The notes under the pieces: model-generated
Databases searched by the model: none
Seen by the model: the letters and a program-made list of their open reading frames with translations, nothing else
What the model was told of the DNA's origin: nothing
Part shown: positions 36,525 to 44,773 of the stretch, in pieces
Layout: the number at the start of each line of letters is the position of its first letter
How positions within the stretch are numbered: the first letter of the stretch is position 1
Assembly: GCA_003170825.1 (NCBI GenBank)
Contig: PMYL01000038.1
Location: 68,249-113,114 of the forward strand
Length of the DNA: 44,866 nt
Source of the DNA: Acidobacteriaceae bacterium
Lineage (GTDB): Bacteria > Acidobacteriota > Terriglobia > Terriglobales > Acidobacteriaceae
Direction of reading: 5' to 3'
Made by a program: the position numbers and the translations under genes

Positions 36525-37931
36525 ATGGAAGGGAACGCAAAGCTGGCCGTGGTCATCATGGCGGCGGGCAAGGGGACGCGGCTGAAGTCGCAGCGGCCCA
36601 AGGTGCTGCACGAGATTGGCGGCAAGCCGCTGCTGGCCCACGTGATTGCCGCCGCCAGCCAGGTTGTGGCTCCGGGCGACATCTATGCCGTGATCGGTCA
36701 CCAGGCAGAGCGGGTGAAGGCAGCAGTGGCCGCATCGGGCGTCCGCTTCGTCGAGCAAACAGAGCAGCGCGGCACCGGCCACGCCATCCAGTGCGCACGC
36801 GAAGCCATCGCCGGCTACGAGTACATTCTGGTGCTTTCCGGCGATGTGCCGCTCATCCGGGCGGAGACGATCGAGCAACTCTGGCAATTTCACCAGTCCG
36901 AGCAGGCGGCAATGACGATTCTGACCGCCGCTCCCCCCTGCCCCACCGGCTACGGGCGGGTTTTGCGCCAGTCTCCAGATTCTCCGGAAGTCGAAGCCAT
37001 CGTCGAGCAGAAATCCCTCACGCCGCCGCAGCAGACTGTCCGTGAGATCAACTCCGGCATCTACGCCTTCAAGACCGCGCCGCTGCTCGCGCACCTTGAC
37101 AAGCTCACCGCCAACAACGCCCACCGTGAGCTTTACCTCACCGATATGGCAGGTCTGCTGCGCGCTGCCGGGGAGCGCGTGGTCGCCGTCGAGGCTGCCG
37201 AAGCGGCTGAAGTGTTGGGCGCCAACACCATCGCCGAGCTGGTTGCTCTGGACTCGACCCTCCGCGCCGCGGCTGCCAGCCGTTTAATGGCCGCGGGCGT
37301 CACCATCTTCCGCCCGGAAACATGCGTGATCGACGCCGAGGTCGAAGTTGCGCCCGACACGGTCATCGAGCCGTTTGTGCAGTTGCTGGGCTTGACCCGC
37401 ATCGGCGCCGAATGCCTGATCCGCTCCTACACGGTGATCGAGAATTGCACGGTTGGCGACAATGTGCTGATTCGCCAGGGCTGCGTGCTGGCGGAGAGCA
37501 CGGTCGGGGATGGGGCCAAAATCGGCCCCTTCGCTCACCTGCGTCCAGGCAGCCAGATCGGCGAAGACGCGCACGTGGGCAACTTTGTGGAGACCAAGAA
37601 GGCACGGCTGGGCAAGGGCGCGAAGGCCAACCATCTTACCTACCTGGGCGATGCCGAGGTAGGCGAGGGCAGCAACATCGGCGCCGGAGTGATTACCTGC
37701 AACTACGACGGCGTCCGCAAGCACACTACAAAGATCGGCAAGGGCGTCTTCGTGGGCAGCGATTCCACGCTGGTGGCGCCGGTGACGGTGGAGGATGGAG
37801 CCTACATCGGCGCTGGCTCCTGCATTACAAAGGACGTGCCTGCGGGCGCTCTGGCCGTGGGTCGGGTTCGCCAGATCACCAAGGAAGGCTGGGTTGCAGC
37901 CCGGCGCGCCCGCCAGAAGACGCCGGAATAG
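36525..37931 (+). CDS. glmU: Bifunctional GlmU (GlcNAc-1-P uridyltransferase / GlcN-1-P acetyltransferase)
   Basis: The 468-residue enzyme makes UDP-N-acetylglucosamine for peptidoglycan and lipopolysaccharide. The N-terminal half has the nucleotidyltransferase motif VVIMAAGKGTRLKSQRPKVL (about 8-27) and LSGDVPL. The C-terminal half is a left-handed beta-helix of hexapeptide repeats (VIEPFVQLLGLTRIGAECLI; AKIGPFAHLRPGSQIGED) with VGNFVETKKARLGKGAKANH and NIGAGVITCNYDGVRKH, the acetyltransferase active-site region. Length matches the family. GGGGAG eight bases before the ATG is the ribosome site. The gene has no co-directional partner close by. Confidence 0.95.
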   Translation: MEGNAKLAVVIMAAGKGTRLKSQRPKVLHEIGGKPLLAHVIAAASQVVAPGDIYAVIGHQAERVKAAVAASGVRFVEQTEQRGTGHAIQCAREAIAGYEYILVLSGDVPLIRAETIEQLWQFHQSEQAAMTILTAAPPCPTGYGRVLRQSPDSPEVEAIVEQKSLTPPQQTVREINSGIYAFKTAPLLAHLDKLTANNAHRELYLTDMAGLLRAAGERVVAVEAAEAAEVLGANTIAELVALDSTLRAAAASRLMAAGVTIFRPETCVIDAEVEVAPDTVIEPFVQLLGLTRIGAECLIRSYTVIENCTVGDNVLIRQGCVLAESTVGDGAKIGPFAHLRPGSQIGEDAHVGNFVETKKARLGKGAKANHLTYLGDAEVGEGSNIGAGVITCNYDGVRKHTTKIGKGVFVGSDSTLVAPVTVEDGAYIGAGSCITKDVPAGALAVGRVRQITKEGWVAARRARQKTPE

Positions 37932-38220
37932 CCTGTTTGGGTTGTCCAAATTACACGTTTAATTCATCTTCTGGCATGAAGATTGATCATCAAGGCGGGC
38001 TCATGCTTGTGCAGAGGCAGCTCTTCGTGGAACGTTGGACCGTTACGGCGCGTATCTGTAATGGATTCAGGCAAGGCGCATCGTTTTGATACGGTACTAA
38101 TCTCGGCGTTTTTGTATCCGATCTAGTACTGGGAAGCCTATAACAGGGTAAAGGTCGTTTCAAGAGGACACACCTTCGCGGCCGTTCCCTCGGCTGGCGA
38201 GGATCGTGGGAGGAACCAGC

Positions 38221-39414
38221 TTGGCATTGAACCTGGCGGCAATGGGAGCACCGAACCCCGCGGAGAATCCACGCGCGGAGGGAGAAGCGCGCACGGTTGC
38301 AAGACTGCGCAGGCCGGCCCGGATTCTGGTCGTGGATGACGAGGCGCACGTCCGGTCGATGATCGGCGCCACCCTGGAACACCGGGGATATGACGTGCAA
38401 CTGGCCACCAGCGCCCGCGATGCGTTGGAAACGCTGGAACGGGACGCCTTCGACCTGGTGCTGACCGACATCGTGATGCGGGATGGAAACGGCATTGCCA
38501 TGCTGGAATGCATCCGCGCGCAGCAACCGAACCTTCCCGTGGTCGTGGTCACTGCGATTCACGACATCAGCGTGGCCATCGACTCCATGCGCCGCGGCGC
38601 CTATGACTACCTGCTCAAGCCCTTCGAGCGCGAGCATCTGGCGAGCACGGTGGAGCGCGCCCTCGACCACCGGCAGGCCTTGCAGGAGAGCCACAACTAC
38701 CAGCAGAGCCTGGAGCAGGTGGTGCGCGCCCGGACGGAGATGCTCCGTCAGGCCATGGAAGATCTGGAACACTCCTACGACGTGACCCTGGAGGCGCTTG
38801 GCGACGCTCTGGACCTGAAGGACTCCGAGACCGAAGGACACTCCAAGCGCGTAACCGCTTACACGATCGCGCTGGCCCGGGCCATGGGCGTCGCGCCAGC
38901 CGAGATCAAGGTGATCGCGCGCGGCGCTTTTCTGCACGACATCGGCAAGATGGCCATTCCCGACGAGATCCTGCGCAAACCTGGCACGTTGAACCCGGAT
39001 GAGATGGGGGTCATGCGCGACCATTGCACGCGCGGCTACCACATGCTGCGCAAAATTCCCTTTCTTGCGGAAGCGGCGGAGATTGTCTTCTCCCATCAGG
39101 AGCACTACGACGGCAACGGCTATCCGAGCCGGCTGCGCGGAGCCGAGATTCCCATCGGCGCACGTATGTTCGCCGTCGCCGACGCTCTCGACGCCATCAC
39201 CAGCGACCGGCCCTACCGCAGGGCGCGCAACTTCGACGTAGCGCGCGAAGAGATTCTGCGCTGCTCCGGAACGCAGTTCGATCCCGGCGTTGTCGAGGTC
39301 TTTCTCAAGATTCCGAATGATCTTTGGCATGAGCTGCGCTCTGAAATCACCGGCCAGAACAAGCGATTCTCGACCTTCGACATCGCAAACACCCTCGTTC
39401 CACCCACGATCTGA
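38221..39414 (+). CDS. Response regulator with HD-GYP phosphodiesterase domain
   Basis: The 397-residue protein has a receiver domain at about 30-150 (RILVVDDEAHVRSM; phosphate acceptor Asp in LVLTDIVMRDG; conserved Lys in YLLKPF). A helical linker and an HD-GYP domain at about 185-370 follow, with GHSKRVTAYTIALA, FLHDIGKMAIPDEIL, FSHQEHYDGNGYPSRLRGAE and FAVADALDAITSDRPYRRA. All metal-binding positions look present, so it should hydrolyse cyclic-di-GMP when phosphorylated. No histidine kinase is adjacent. The start is taken as TTG at 38221, with GGGAGGAA seven bases upstream; a GTG at 38206 is the alternative. Confidence 0.9.
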   Translation: MALNLAAMGAPNPAENPRAEGEARTVARLRRPARILVVDDEAHVRSMIGATLEHRGYDVQLATSARDALETLERDAFDLVLTDIVMRDGNGIAMLECIRAQQPNLPVVVVTAIHDISVAIDSMRRGAYDYLLKPFEREHLASTVERALDHRQALQESHNYQQSLEQVVRARTEMLRQAMEDLEHSYDVTLEALGDALDLKDSETEGHSKRVTAYTIALARAMGVAPAEIKVIARGAFLHDIGKMAIPDEILRKPGTLNPDEMGVMRDHCTRGYHMLRKIPFLAEAAEIVFSHQEHYDGNGYPSRLRGAEIPIGARMFAVADALDAITSDRPYRRARNFDVAREEILRCSGTQFDPGVVEVFLKIPNDLWHELRSEITGQNKRFSTFDIANTLVPPTI

Positions 39415-39498
39415 AGTATTTTTCAATTCTGCCGCCTGCAGGGGCTAGAACCCTGCATCCAAGAGATGTGTACTGAAATCTCCTTTGGAGCAGAAGCC

Positions 39499-39768
39499 AT
39501 GCCCGCACTTTCCGCCGTAGAAGTTGCTTCTTATTTGAAAACCCTGCCGTCCTGGCAGATCGAGAACGGCGAGCTGGTCCGAACCTTTCAATTTGAGGAC
39601 TTCCGCGCCGCGCTGCGCTTCGTCAACCGTGTGGGTGACCTTGCGGAAGAGGCTGGCCACCATCCGGATATCGACATCCGCTACAACCGGGTCCGCCTGG
39701 GCCTGGTGACACACGACGCCGGCGGTCTGACAGCGAAGGACTTCGATCTGGCAGCCCGCATCGAGTAG
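39499..39768 (+). CDS. 4a-hydroxytetrahydrobiopterin dehydratase (pterin-4a-carbinolamine dehydratase)
   Basis: The 89-residue product has the PCD signature EEAGHHPDIDIRYNRV followed by VRLGLVTHDAGGLTAKDFDL, including the three His of the active site. The enzyme dehydrates the carbinolamine made by aromatic amino acid hydroxylases; in some bacteria without such hydroxylases it supports molybdopterin metabolism instead. The ATG at 39499 follows GGAG with eight bases between; an upstream ATG at 39466 would add residues outside the family. Confidence 0.92.
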   Translation: MPALSAVEVASYLKTLPSWQIENGELVRTFQFEDFRAALRFVNRVGDLAEEAGHHPDIDIRYNRVRLGLVTHDAGGLTAKDFDLAARIE

Positions 39769-39851
39769 CTGCCCTGACAGCCTGGGCATGCGGCCCGTTT
39801 GCGCCGGAACGTGAGACGCCCCGAGCTTACCCGGCCCCGGCGATCAGGACA

Positions 39852-40076
39852 CTACCCGTTCGCCGAATCGTCCTTAGGAATCCCAAAATGCGGGTTTGAG
39901 GACCTTTCATCAGCCTGATGGAGCTTTTTGAGGGTATTTCGATACCACCAAGCTGCTGCCAGCCCTCCGGCGAGCACCGAAGCAGCGGCAATAGTCCCCA
40001 GCTTGACCCAGCCAACCGATGGAGCGGCTGCCGTTTGTGAAGTGGAGGAAGCGCTAGAATCCAAAGAGTTTGACAT
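39852..40076 (-). CDS. Small single-pass membrane protein
   Basis: The 74-residue product has a Ser/Ala-rich N-terminus, one membrane segment (LGTIAAASVLAGGLAAAWWY) and a basic, polar tail (RNTLKKLHQADERSSN). No family is recognised and the function is unknown. The ribosome site is weak. It converges with the dehydratase gene. Confidence 0.55.
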   Translation of the reverse strand: MSNSLDSSASSTSQTAAAPSVGWVKLGTIAAASVLAGGLAAAWWYRNTLKKLHQADERSSNPHFGIPKDDSANG

Positions 40077-40203
40077 GCCTGAAAGAGCCTCTGGCCCGAC
40101 CTGTTCCTGTTCTCTGCCCCAAAAAGCGAAGTCTGGGCTTTAGATGCGGAACGATCAAGAAAGATCGTCTGCCACCCGCTAAAAATAATTTCGATTTTTG
40201 TAT

Positions 40204-40231
40204 TTGACATCAACCAAATCTATGCTATGGT
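40204..40231 (+). promoter_or_regulatory. Promoter of the candidate small RNA
   Basis: A perfect TTGACA at 40204-40209 and TATGGT at 40226-40231 are 16 bases apart. Transcription would begin near 40239, exactly where the first stem of the RNA starts. Confidence 0.7.
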
Positions 40232-40238
40232 GTATATA

Positions 40239-40341
40239 TTCCAGTGATGGAGACGGTAGAGCTTGCCTCTCCAGAACTGGAAGTAGTTTGCGTCACTGGC
40301 CTCCCGGCACGAACAGCAAGACCGTTCGTGCCGTTTTTTTT
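40239..40341 (+). ncRNA. Candidate structured small RNA with its own promoter and terminator
   Basis: About 100 bases fold well. A closing stem pairs CCAGTGA (40241-40247) with TCACTGG (40293-40299), seven perfect pairs. Inside it TGGAGA (40248-40253) pairs with TCTCCA (40268-40273), with a further GG/CC in the loop, and GAACTGGAAGTAGTTTGCG remains as a conserved-looking joining strand. A linker and the terminator hairpin follow. No reading frame with a ribosome site lies within it and the next gene starts 250 bases later, so a free-standing small RNA is more likely than a riboswitch. It does not show the tetraloop and internal-loop sequence of signal-recognition-particle RNA. I do not recognise an Rfam family; the acidobacterial Acido-1 and Acido-Lenti-1 motifs should be compared. 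Confidence 0.65.
40306..40341 (+). terminator. Rho-independent terminator of the candidate small RNA
   Basis: Nine perfect pairs join GGCACGAAC (40306-40314) and GTTCGTGCC (40324-40332) around a nine-base loop. A G and eight T's follow. Confidence 0.88.
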
Positions 40342-40428
40342 GCGCCCAAATCGCCGCGCGCACGTTGCGCGTTCTGTCGCCGCACGGTATATCCCACTCC
40401 AGATCACCCCAACGACGAAGATCTGTCG

Positions 40429-40540
40429 CTACCACCCCAAGAAGCAAAAGCCACTTCTTGGGGGCCCCGGTCGTTGGGGACCCCGAAGCCGCAAAAATCC
40501 GCCGCGGTCCGCCGCAGCGGAGCGAGGGTGGGGCACCCCT
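40429..40540. repeat. Cluster of hairpin repeats upstream of the PCYCGC-like gene
   Basis: CCCCAAGAAG and CTTCTTGGGG near 40434-40462 form ten perfect pairs around a loop with GCAAAAGC. A GGTCGTTGGGGACC unit follows, and then a B-type copy whose right border GAGGGTGGGGCACCCC ends at about 40540. The loop and border match the copies at 18741 and 33182. Confidence 0.55.
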
Positions 40541-40589
40541 GCTTTCGATTCATGCTCGCTCCGGTCTAAAATGATGCCAAGAGGGTCTT

Positions 40590-41045
40590 ATGACGAACAA
40601 CTGGATGAAGCGCCGTTGGGTTTTCGGTTTGGCTATCTTCGCAGTGACCGCGGCCAGCTATGCGCAGTGGTCGAACCCGGCCGACGATATTCCCGCCTAT
40701 CATCCCTCCGCGCCGCTCAAGGTGAGCGCCCTGCCGCCGATTCTGGCCGGCGCCCAGTTGACGGGGGAACACTTCCGCTATCCCTGGCAGGTGCACGCCT
40801 ACCAGTTGGCAGCCAAGATCAGCAGCGTAATCTACCAACTTCCCTGCAACTGCCGTTGCGACCGCTCGCTGGGCCACACCAGCCTGCGCAGTTGCTATGA
40901 GAATGCGCACAGCACTGAGTGCGACACCTGCGCCAAGGAAGGCTTCTTCGCCTATCAGCAGATCAAGGCCGGCAAGACTCCGGCCGAGATTCGCGCCGCC
41001 ATCGCGCGCCATGAATACGAGAGCATCGATCTGGAGAAGCAGTAG
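40590..41045 (+). CDS. Exported Cys-rich protein resembling the PCYCGC family
   Basis: The 151-residue product has a signal peptide (RRWVFGLAIFAVTAASYAQ) and a C-terminal region with six Cys. YQLPCNCRCDRSLGHTSLRS resembles the P-C-Y-C-G-C motif of a family of small exported proteins, followed by HSTECDTCAKEG and a helix (GKTPAEIRAAIARHEYESID). The Cys/His set could bind a metal, perhaps copper or iron, but this is a guess. AGAGGG seven bases before the ATG is the ribosome site. It lies between the small RNA and tmRNA, all on the plus strand. Confidence 0.72.
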   Translation: MTNNWMKRRWVFGLAIFAVTAASYAQWSNPADDIPAYHPSAPLKVSALPPILAGAQLTGEHFRYPWQVHAYQLAAKISSVIYQLPCNCRCDRSLGHTSLRSCYENAHSTECDTCAKEGFFAYQQIKAGKTPAEIRAAIARHEYESIDLEKQ

Positions 41046-41124
41046 GCCGGCCGGCGGAAAAACCGGAATTGGCATAGAATGGAAGTAGCAGCACGAGCCA
41101 GTTGCTCCGGCTCGCACCCGATGT

Positions 41125-41478
41125 GGGGGCGTCACGGTTTCGACGGGATCGATTGCGGCTTGGGAGTCATGCCGGGGTGTGGGCACCCGTAATCGCCTGC
41201 AAAACAAAAGTTGCCAACGAAAATCTGGCACTTGCAGCTTAATTAAATAAGCTGCCGTCTTCCACGGCTTTGCCTATGGGCTGTGAGCGGACGTCATACA
41301 GTAGGCTGGCTTGAGCGGCTCGGTCCGTGTTGTTTCAAGCGAGATCATCGGACTAGTTTTCGGCGCATCTTGTCCGTTCTGAGTGCCGAGGGCGAAACCA
41401 AAAGGAACCGGGCAAAGCATGAACACTCCTGGCTGACAGCGATTTCGGACGCGGGTTCGACTCCCGCCGCCTCCACCA
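41125..41478 (+). ncRNA. ssrA: Transfer-messenger RNA (tmRNA)
   Basis: The 5' end GGGGGCG (41125-41131) pairs with CGCCTCC near the 3' end, followed by ACCA, forming the tRNA-like acceptor. The 3' part carries GGACGCGGGTTCGACTCCCG, a standard T arm, and the 5' part GTCACGGTTTCGACGGGATC is the usual tmRNA start. The tag frame at 41213-41242 reads ANENLALAA and a TAA stop; the resume codon is GCC. tmRNA frees stalled ribosomes and tags the unfinished protein for proteolysis with SmpB. No integrated element follows the 3' end. Confidence 0.96.
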
Positions 41479-41588
41479 ATTTTGCGCGTTATCAATAGCT
41501 TACCGGCGGTTTTGACTGGCCTGTACAGCGTGCGTTTATTCCCTCCTCCATGCGGCATTCCGCGCCCCTGTCATGCGTAAAAAATGCC

Positions 41589-41617
41589 TTGCCCCGTGTC
41601 TATAGCGTGCGTATACT
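41589..41617 (+). promoter_or_regulatory. Promoter of the membrane protein gene at 41697
   Basis: TTGCCC at 41589-41594 and TATACT at 41612-41617 are separated by exactly 17 bases. Transcription would start about 75 bases before the gene. Confidence 0.5.
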
Positions 41618-41696
41618 TGCGTGATTCCTCAGCAGTTGCTTAAATGCAGCTGTTTTTTCCGATATTTCACCTCAATGACACAGATAAGGAGAATGT

Positions 41697-42119
41697 ATGG
41701 GAAAAATCAACTTGGGTCGTGTAATCCTCGGGGGCATCGTCGCCGGGATCGTTGCAGACATCCTGGGTTTCCTGGTCGATGGCGTATTGCTGGCGCCTCA
41801 ATGGAATTACGGGTTGAAGGCGCTAGGGCATACCGATATCTCGTCAAACCAGATCATTTGGTTCAACCTGCTCGGAATCGCGGGTGGCATTGCGCTGGTC
41901 TGGATTTACGCTGCCATCCGGCCCCGCTTTGGCGCCGGAGTGAAGACCGCCGTCTGCGCCGGCGTTGCCTATTGGGTTGTCGGTGTGCTGCTCTCCAACT
42001 TCAGCTTCATGTGGGTTACACACCTTTTTTCTCGTCACCTTACGGCCTACACAACCGCGTGCGGCCTTGTCGAGCTGATCATTGCCGCGATTGCCGGCGC
42101 TGCTCTTTACCAGGAATAA
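41697..42119 (+). CDS. Membrane protein with four transmembrane segments
   Basis: The 140-residue product is almost wholly hydrophobic: GRVILGGIVAGIVADILGFL, then IIWFNLLGIAGGIALVWIYA, AVCAGVAYWVVGVLLSNFSF and a last GLVELIIAAIAGAALYQE. It has few charged residues and small-residue-rich helices. I know similar unnamed proteins in several soil bacteria but no function. AAGGAGAATGT before the ATG is a strong ribosome site, and the promoter at 41589 fits a single-gene unit. Confidence 0.75.
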   Translation: MGKINLGRVILGGIVAGIVADILGFLVDGVLLAPQWNYGLKALGHTDISSNQIIWFNLLGIAGGIALVWIYAAIRPRFGAGVKTAVCAGVAYWVVGVLLSNFSFMWVTHLFSRHLTAYTTACGLVELIIAAIAGAALYQE

Positions 42120-42231
42120 GCCGGCTCCAGCCGCACCAATCTCAATCCAGGCAATTCCCCACCACGCAGTGCAGGCCCATCATCAGAATGGGCCTGCACG
42201 TGTCCTTCACACTGCCTAATGTGGCCGATGG

Positions 42232-42843
42232 CTATTTCGTGTGCGCATGGACTACATATCGTTCCGGCGCCGCGCCGATAAAGTGAAATGGATAACAGGT
42301 CACGAGGGTAATTGCGGGTTTTGCCGAGGGGGCCAGGATTGCGGTGTCGCCGGGAGCAGTGATCTGCACCCAATCCACCTCGTAGCGAGTTAGCCCTGTT
42401 GCGGTCTGAATCCGGATTTCGTCGCTCTCGCGAATGTCTTTCAGCTCGCGAAAGTATGTATCGCGGTGCCCTGCGATTCCAATGTTACCCGGCTCTCCGG
42501 GAAGCGCGGTCCCTTCGATATGTCCCGCACCAAGCCGCAGCGTCCGCGATGTGGTTCCCTCCAGAATTGCCACCGACATTCCAAGCCTTGGAATCTCAAT
42601 GCGGCCCAGAACATCGCCCTCCTTGACAGCAGCCCTGGGCAGGCCGGCATTGTGCTGTACTTCCGAGCGCATCTGCCGATCGAGGGTATTGTTTGCAACT
42701 TCCTGGTAGAACCTTGCGTGGAGCAGAGTAACCGCGACATAAGAGAGCGCAAGGATCCCAACGATAAGAAAAAGTCCCTGGGTCCAACGAAGAAACCCTC
42801 GGCCCCGCCCTGCTAGCCTCTTCCGCTCGGTTGTGGATATCAT
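42232..42843 (-). CDS. Sortase (class D / Gram-negative type)
   Basis: The 203-residue protein has one N-terminal membrane anchor (FLIVGILALSYVAVTLLHAR) and a sortase beta-barrel: GRIEIPRLGMSVAILEGT, LPGEPGNIGIAGHRDTYF with the catalytic His, LVTCYPFHFIGAAPER with the catalytic Cys and then the Arg. Sortases cut a sorting motif near the C-terminus of target proteins and join them to another molecule. The gene follows the VWA gene by six bases on the same strand, and a protein with an LPKTA tail lies just upstream, so the three form a small sorting cassette in what should be a Gram-negative cell. Confidence 0.9.
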   Translation of the reverse strand: MISTTERKRLAGRGRGFLRWTQGLFLIVGILALSYVAVTLLHARFYQEVANNTLDRQMRSEVQHNAGLPRAAVKEGDVLGRIEIPRLGMSVAILEGTTSRTLRLGAGHIEGTALPGEPGNIGIAGHRDTYFRELKDIRESDEIRIQTATGLTRYEVDWVQITAPGDTAILAPSAKPAITLVTCYPFHFIGAAPERYVVHAHTK

Positions 42844-42849
42844 GCCCGC

Positions 42850-43905
42850 TTACCTTACCGCCGGCGGCGAGGGCGCTAAAGGCACGGAGTACCCAGCCCG
42901 GGTGCGGACCGACAAGCGCCCACGCCCCGGCGCGCCGGCCTTCGCCTCGATGACCCTATACCTGCCATCTTGCTTTGTTATCGCGGGAACGTAGGCCAGA
43001 GTGTACTGATTGCGGATATCGCGAGCGATCCCTTCGCAGATCGAGGCGATGTCTTTCGACGATTCGGGAAAGAAGGCCTCGCCGCCCGTCTCCTTCGCAA
43101 ACCGGCTCAGCACAGCGGGGTTCTGATCGCCGTCCTGCTCGTCGAAGATGCCGATCGCGTAGATGATTGCGGAAGACTGCTTTGCCATGCCGATAACCTG
43201 CGCCAGGCTATGCTTGCTCGCGTTGTCGCCGCCGTCGCTGATCAGGATCAGCACTTTCTTGTCGCGATTGCCCAGCTTGAGATGCTCGAGAGCGGCAGCT
43301 ATCCCATCGTACAGCGCGGTCTGGCCGATCGCCTGGATTCTGGAGAGGGCCAGTTGCAGTCGATCCGTCCGGTCTGTGAACGGCATATCCGCGGGAAGGC
43401 CAAAGGATACGCGGTCGTTGAAATTGACGACAAACATCTGGTCCTGGGGATTGCTGGAGCGGGCAAATGCCAATGCCGCGGCAATCACATCGGCGCGTTT
43501 CGGCGCCATGCTTCCGCTGTTATCGACAAGAATGCCGACTGTAACCGGGATATCTTCGTGGCTGAAGTGCCTGATCTGCTGGAGCACTCCATCCTCATAG
43601 ACCCGAAAATCGTCTTTGCCGAGCCCGGAAACAAGCGCGTTGCGGCGGTCCAGAACGGTTGCGCTCAGAATCACTATGTCGGCATTCAGCTTGAGGGTGT
43701 ATTCGCCGCCAGGGCCGCTTTGCGATGGATGGGGATCCTGGGCCCAGGAAGCACAGGTCAGAAGGGTTGCGGCAATAACAGCAACCAAGCGCCGGAGCGC
43801 GTAGGCATTTCTCGCCGCAATGCACATTCGGGCATTGAAGAGCTGTGGGGAATGCCCGCCCGTTTCTCTTGGCGCTCTTCGCGCGGATGCGGTCATCTGA
43901 GTCAT
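42850..43905 (-). CDS. VWA-domain protein of the VWFA-related acidobacterial type
   Basis: The 351-residue exported protein has a signal-like segment (LRRLVAVIAATLLTCASWAQ), an N-terminal strand domain (ATVLDRRNALVSGLGKDDF, RVYEDGVLQQIRHFS) and a von Willebrand A domain. The metal site is intact: VDNSGSMAPKR, the Thr in GQTALYDGIA and the Asp in ISDGGDN. This combination is the VWFA-related acidobacterial family, whose role is unknown; VWA domains bind other proteins. It has no sorting signal of its own. The start is uncertain: ATG 43905 is chosen, with 43896 and 43830 possible. It is six bases from the sortase. Confidence 0.87.
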   Translation of the reverse strand: MTQMTASARRAPRETGGHSPQLFNARMCIAARNAYALRRLVAVIAATLLTCASWAQDPHPSQSGPGGEYTLKLNADIVILSATVLDRRNALVSGLGKDDFRVYEDGVLQQIRHFSHEDIPVTVGILVDNSGSMAPKRADVIAAALAFARSSNPQDQMFVVNFNDRVSFGLPADMPFTDRTDRLQLALSRIQAIGQTALYDGIAAALEHLKLGNRDKKVLILISDGGDNASKHSLAQVIGMAKQSSAIIYAIGIFDEQDGDQNPAVLSRFAKETGGEAFFPESSKDIASICEGIARDIRNQYTLAYVPAITKQDGRYRVIEAKAGAPGRGRLSVRTRAGYSVPLAPSPPAVR

Positions 43906-44053
43906 CCGTCCAGTCCTGCAATTCAATCTGAAGCGGCCGCCTTGGGAGTCCGCACGCGTGAATGGCCAAGGGAGGCGATACTCGCGCACCGCCTCCTTCG
44001 GCCCATCGTTCCCGGTTCACTTGAGGGGCAGAGTGATCCACCCCCCAATTGAT

Positions 44054-44773
44054 TTAAGCAGTGCTCTTCAAGAGACCCGAGAGAAGAAAACCGCCGCCCA
44101 GCGTAAGCAGCCCAAGCAGCCCAATCAGGGGAAGATGACTGGCTGTCTTAGGCAGAGAGGCGACCAGCACGGGTTGCGGCGCGGCAGCAGGAGCTGGGGC
44201 AACTGCAACCACCTCGGCAGGAGGCGCTTCAACAACCAGGGCTGTATCGACCGTTTCACCCTTCGGGTTGACTGCCTCAATCGGCGCGGTGTTTAGAATC
44301 TCGACGGGCGCAGCCGCCAGCACGAGAGGCGTGGAGAGCACAGCCTCATTTGTTTCAGTGGCCAACTGGATGGCCCTGGGCCTGTCATAGACAAATTGGT
44401 CGCCCCATTCACGGCCGGGATAGAACCATGCCTTCAGAGCCTCAGGCTCTCCGGCGGGCCGCTCCCGAAAAGTGATGACGGTCTTTTTGGTAGCCTTCAA
44501 CCGATAGTTGGGGATTGCGAGGATGGTGGTGTATACATGGGTTTCGTCCGGGCTTAAAATCTGGACGATGTGCCGGTCCGAGGGCGAGTCGAGAACCTTG
44601 ATGATGTAAGTGCCAGCCGGCAAGATCTGGGCGCCTACGCCCGGAACTTCGACTGGCCCGCTGAAGGTGACAACAGTCTTCCTGTCCCGCTCGTCAGCCT
44701 TTGCTTTCGGCGTGGCGAGAAGACAAACTACGGTAAGGCACAGTACTGTTCCTAGTCCTTTGACAAGTTTCAT
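44054..44773 (-). CDS. Surface protein with LPKTA sorting signal
   Basis: The 239-residue protein has a signal peptide (MKLVKGLGTVLCLTVVCLLA) and a beta-rich domain common in Acidobacteriota (KTVVTFSGPVEVPGVGAQIL, PSDRHIVQILSPDETHVYTT). A Pro/Ala/Val-rich linker follows. The C-terminus is a textbook sorting signal: LPKTAS from about residue 207, a hydrophobic segment (LPLIGLLGLLTLGGGFLLSG) and a short tail with one Lys. The sortase encoded two genes downstream is its likely partner. GGAGAG just before the ATG at 44773 sets the start; an ATG at 44818 is weaker. Confidence 0.85.
   Translation of the reverse strand: MKLVKGLGTVLCLTVVCLLATPKAKADERDRKTVVTFSGPVEVPGVGAQILPAGTYIIKVLDSPSDRHIVQILSPDETHVYTTILAIPNYRLKATKKTVITFRERPAGEPEALKAWFYPGREWGDQFVYDRPRAIQLATETNEAVLSTPLVLAAAPVEILNTAPIEAVNPKGETVDTALVVEAPPAEVVAVAPAPAAAPQPVLVASLPKTASHLPLIGLLGLLTLGGGFLLSGLLKSTA

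Larger units (their letters stand above)
40077..40589. other. Gap holding the small RNA and repeats
   Basis: The first part carries the small RNA unit at 40204-40341. The second part, about 40429-40540, is packed with hairpin repeats. No protein gene is supported. Confidence 0.55.

Noticed and set aside
41274..41558. 94-codon minus-strand frame across tmRNA
   Set aside because: The region is the tRNA-like end of ssrA; such frames over tmRNA are common false genes.
41479..41696. Possible integration site after the tmRNA 3' end
   Set aside because: No integrase, no repeat of the ssrA 3' end and no change in composition is seen.
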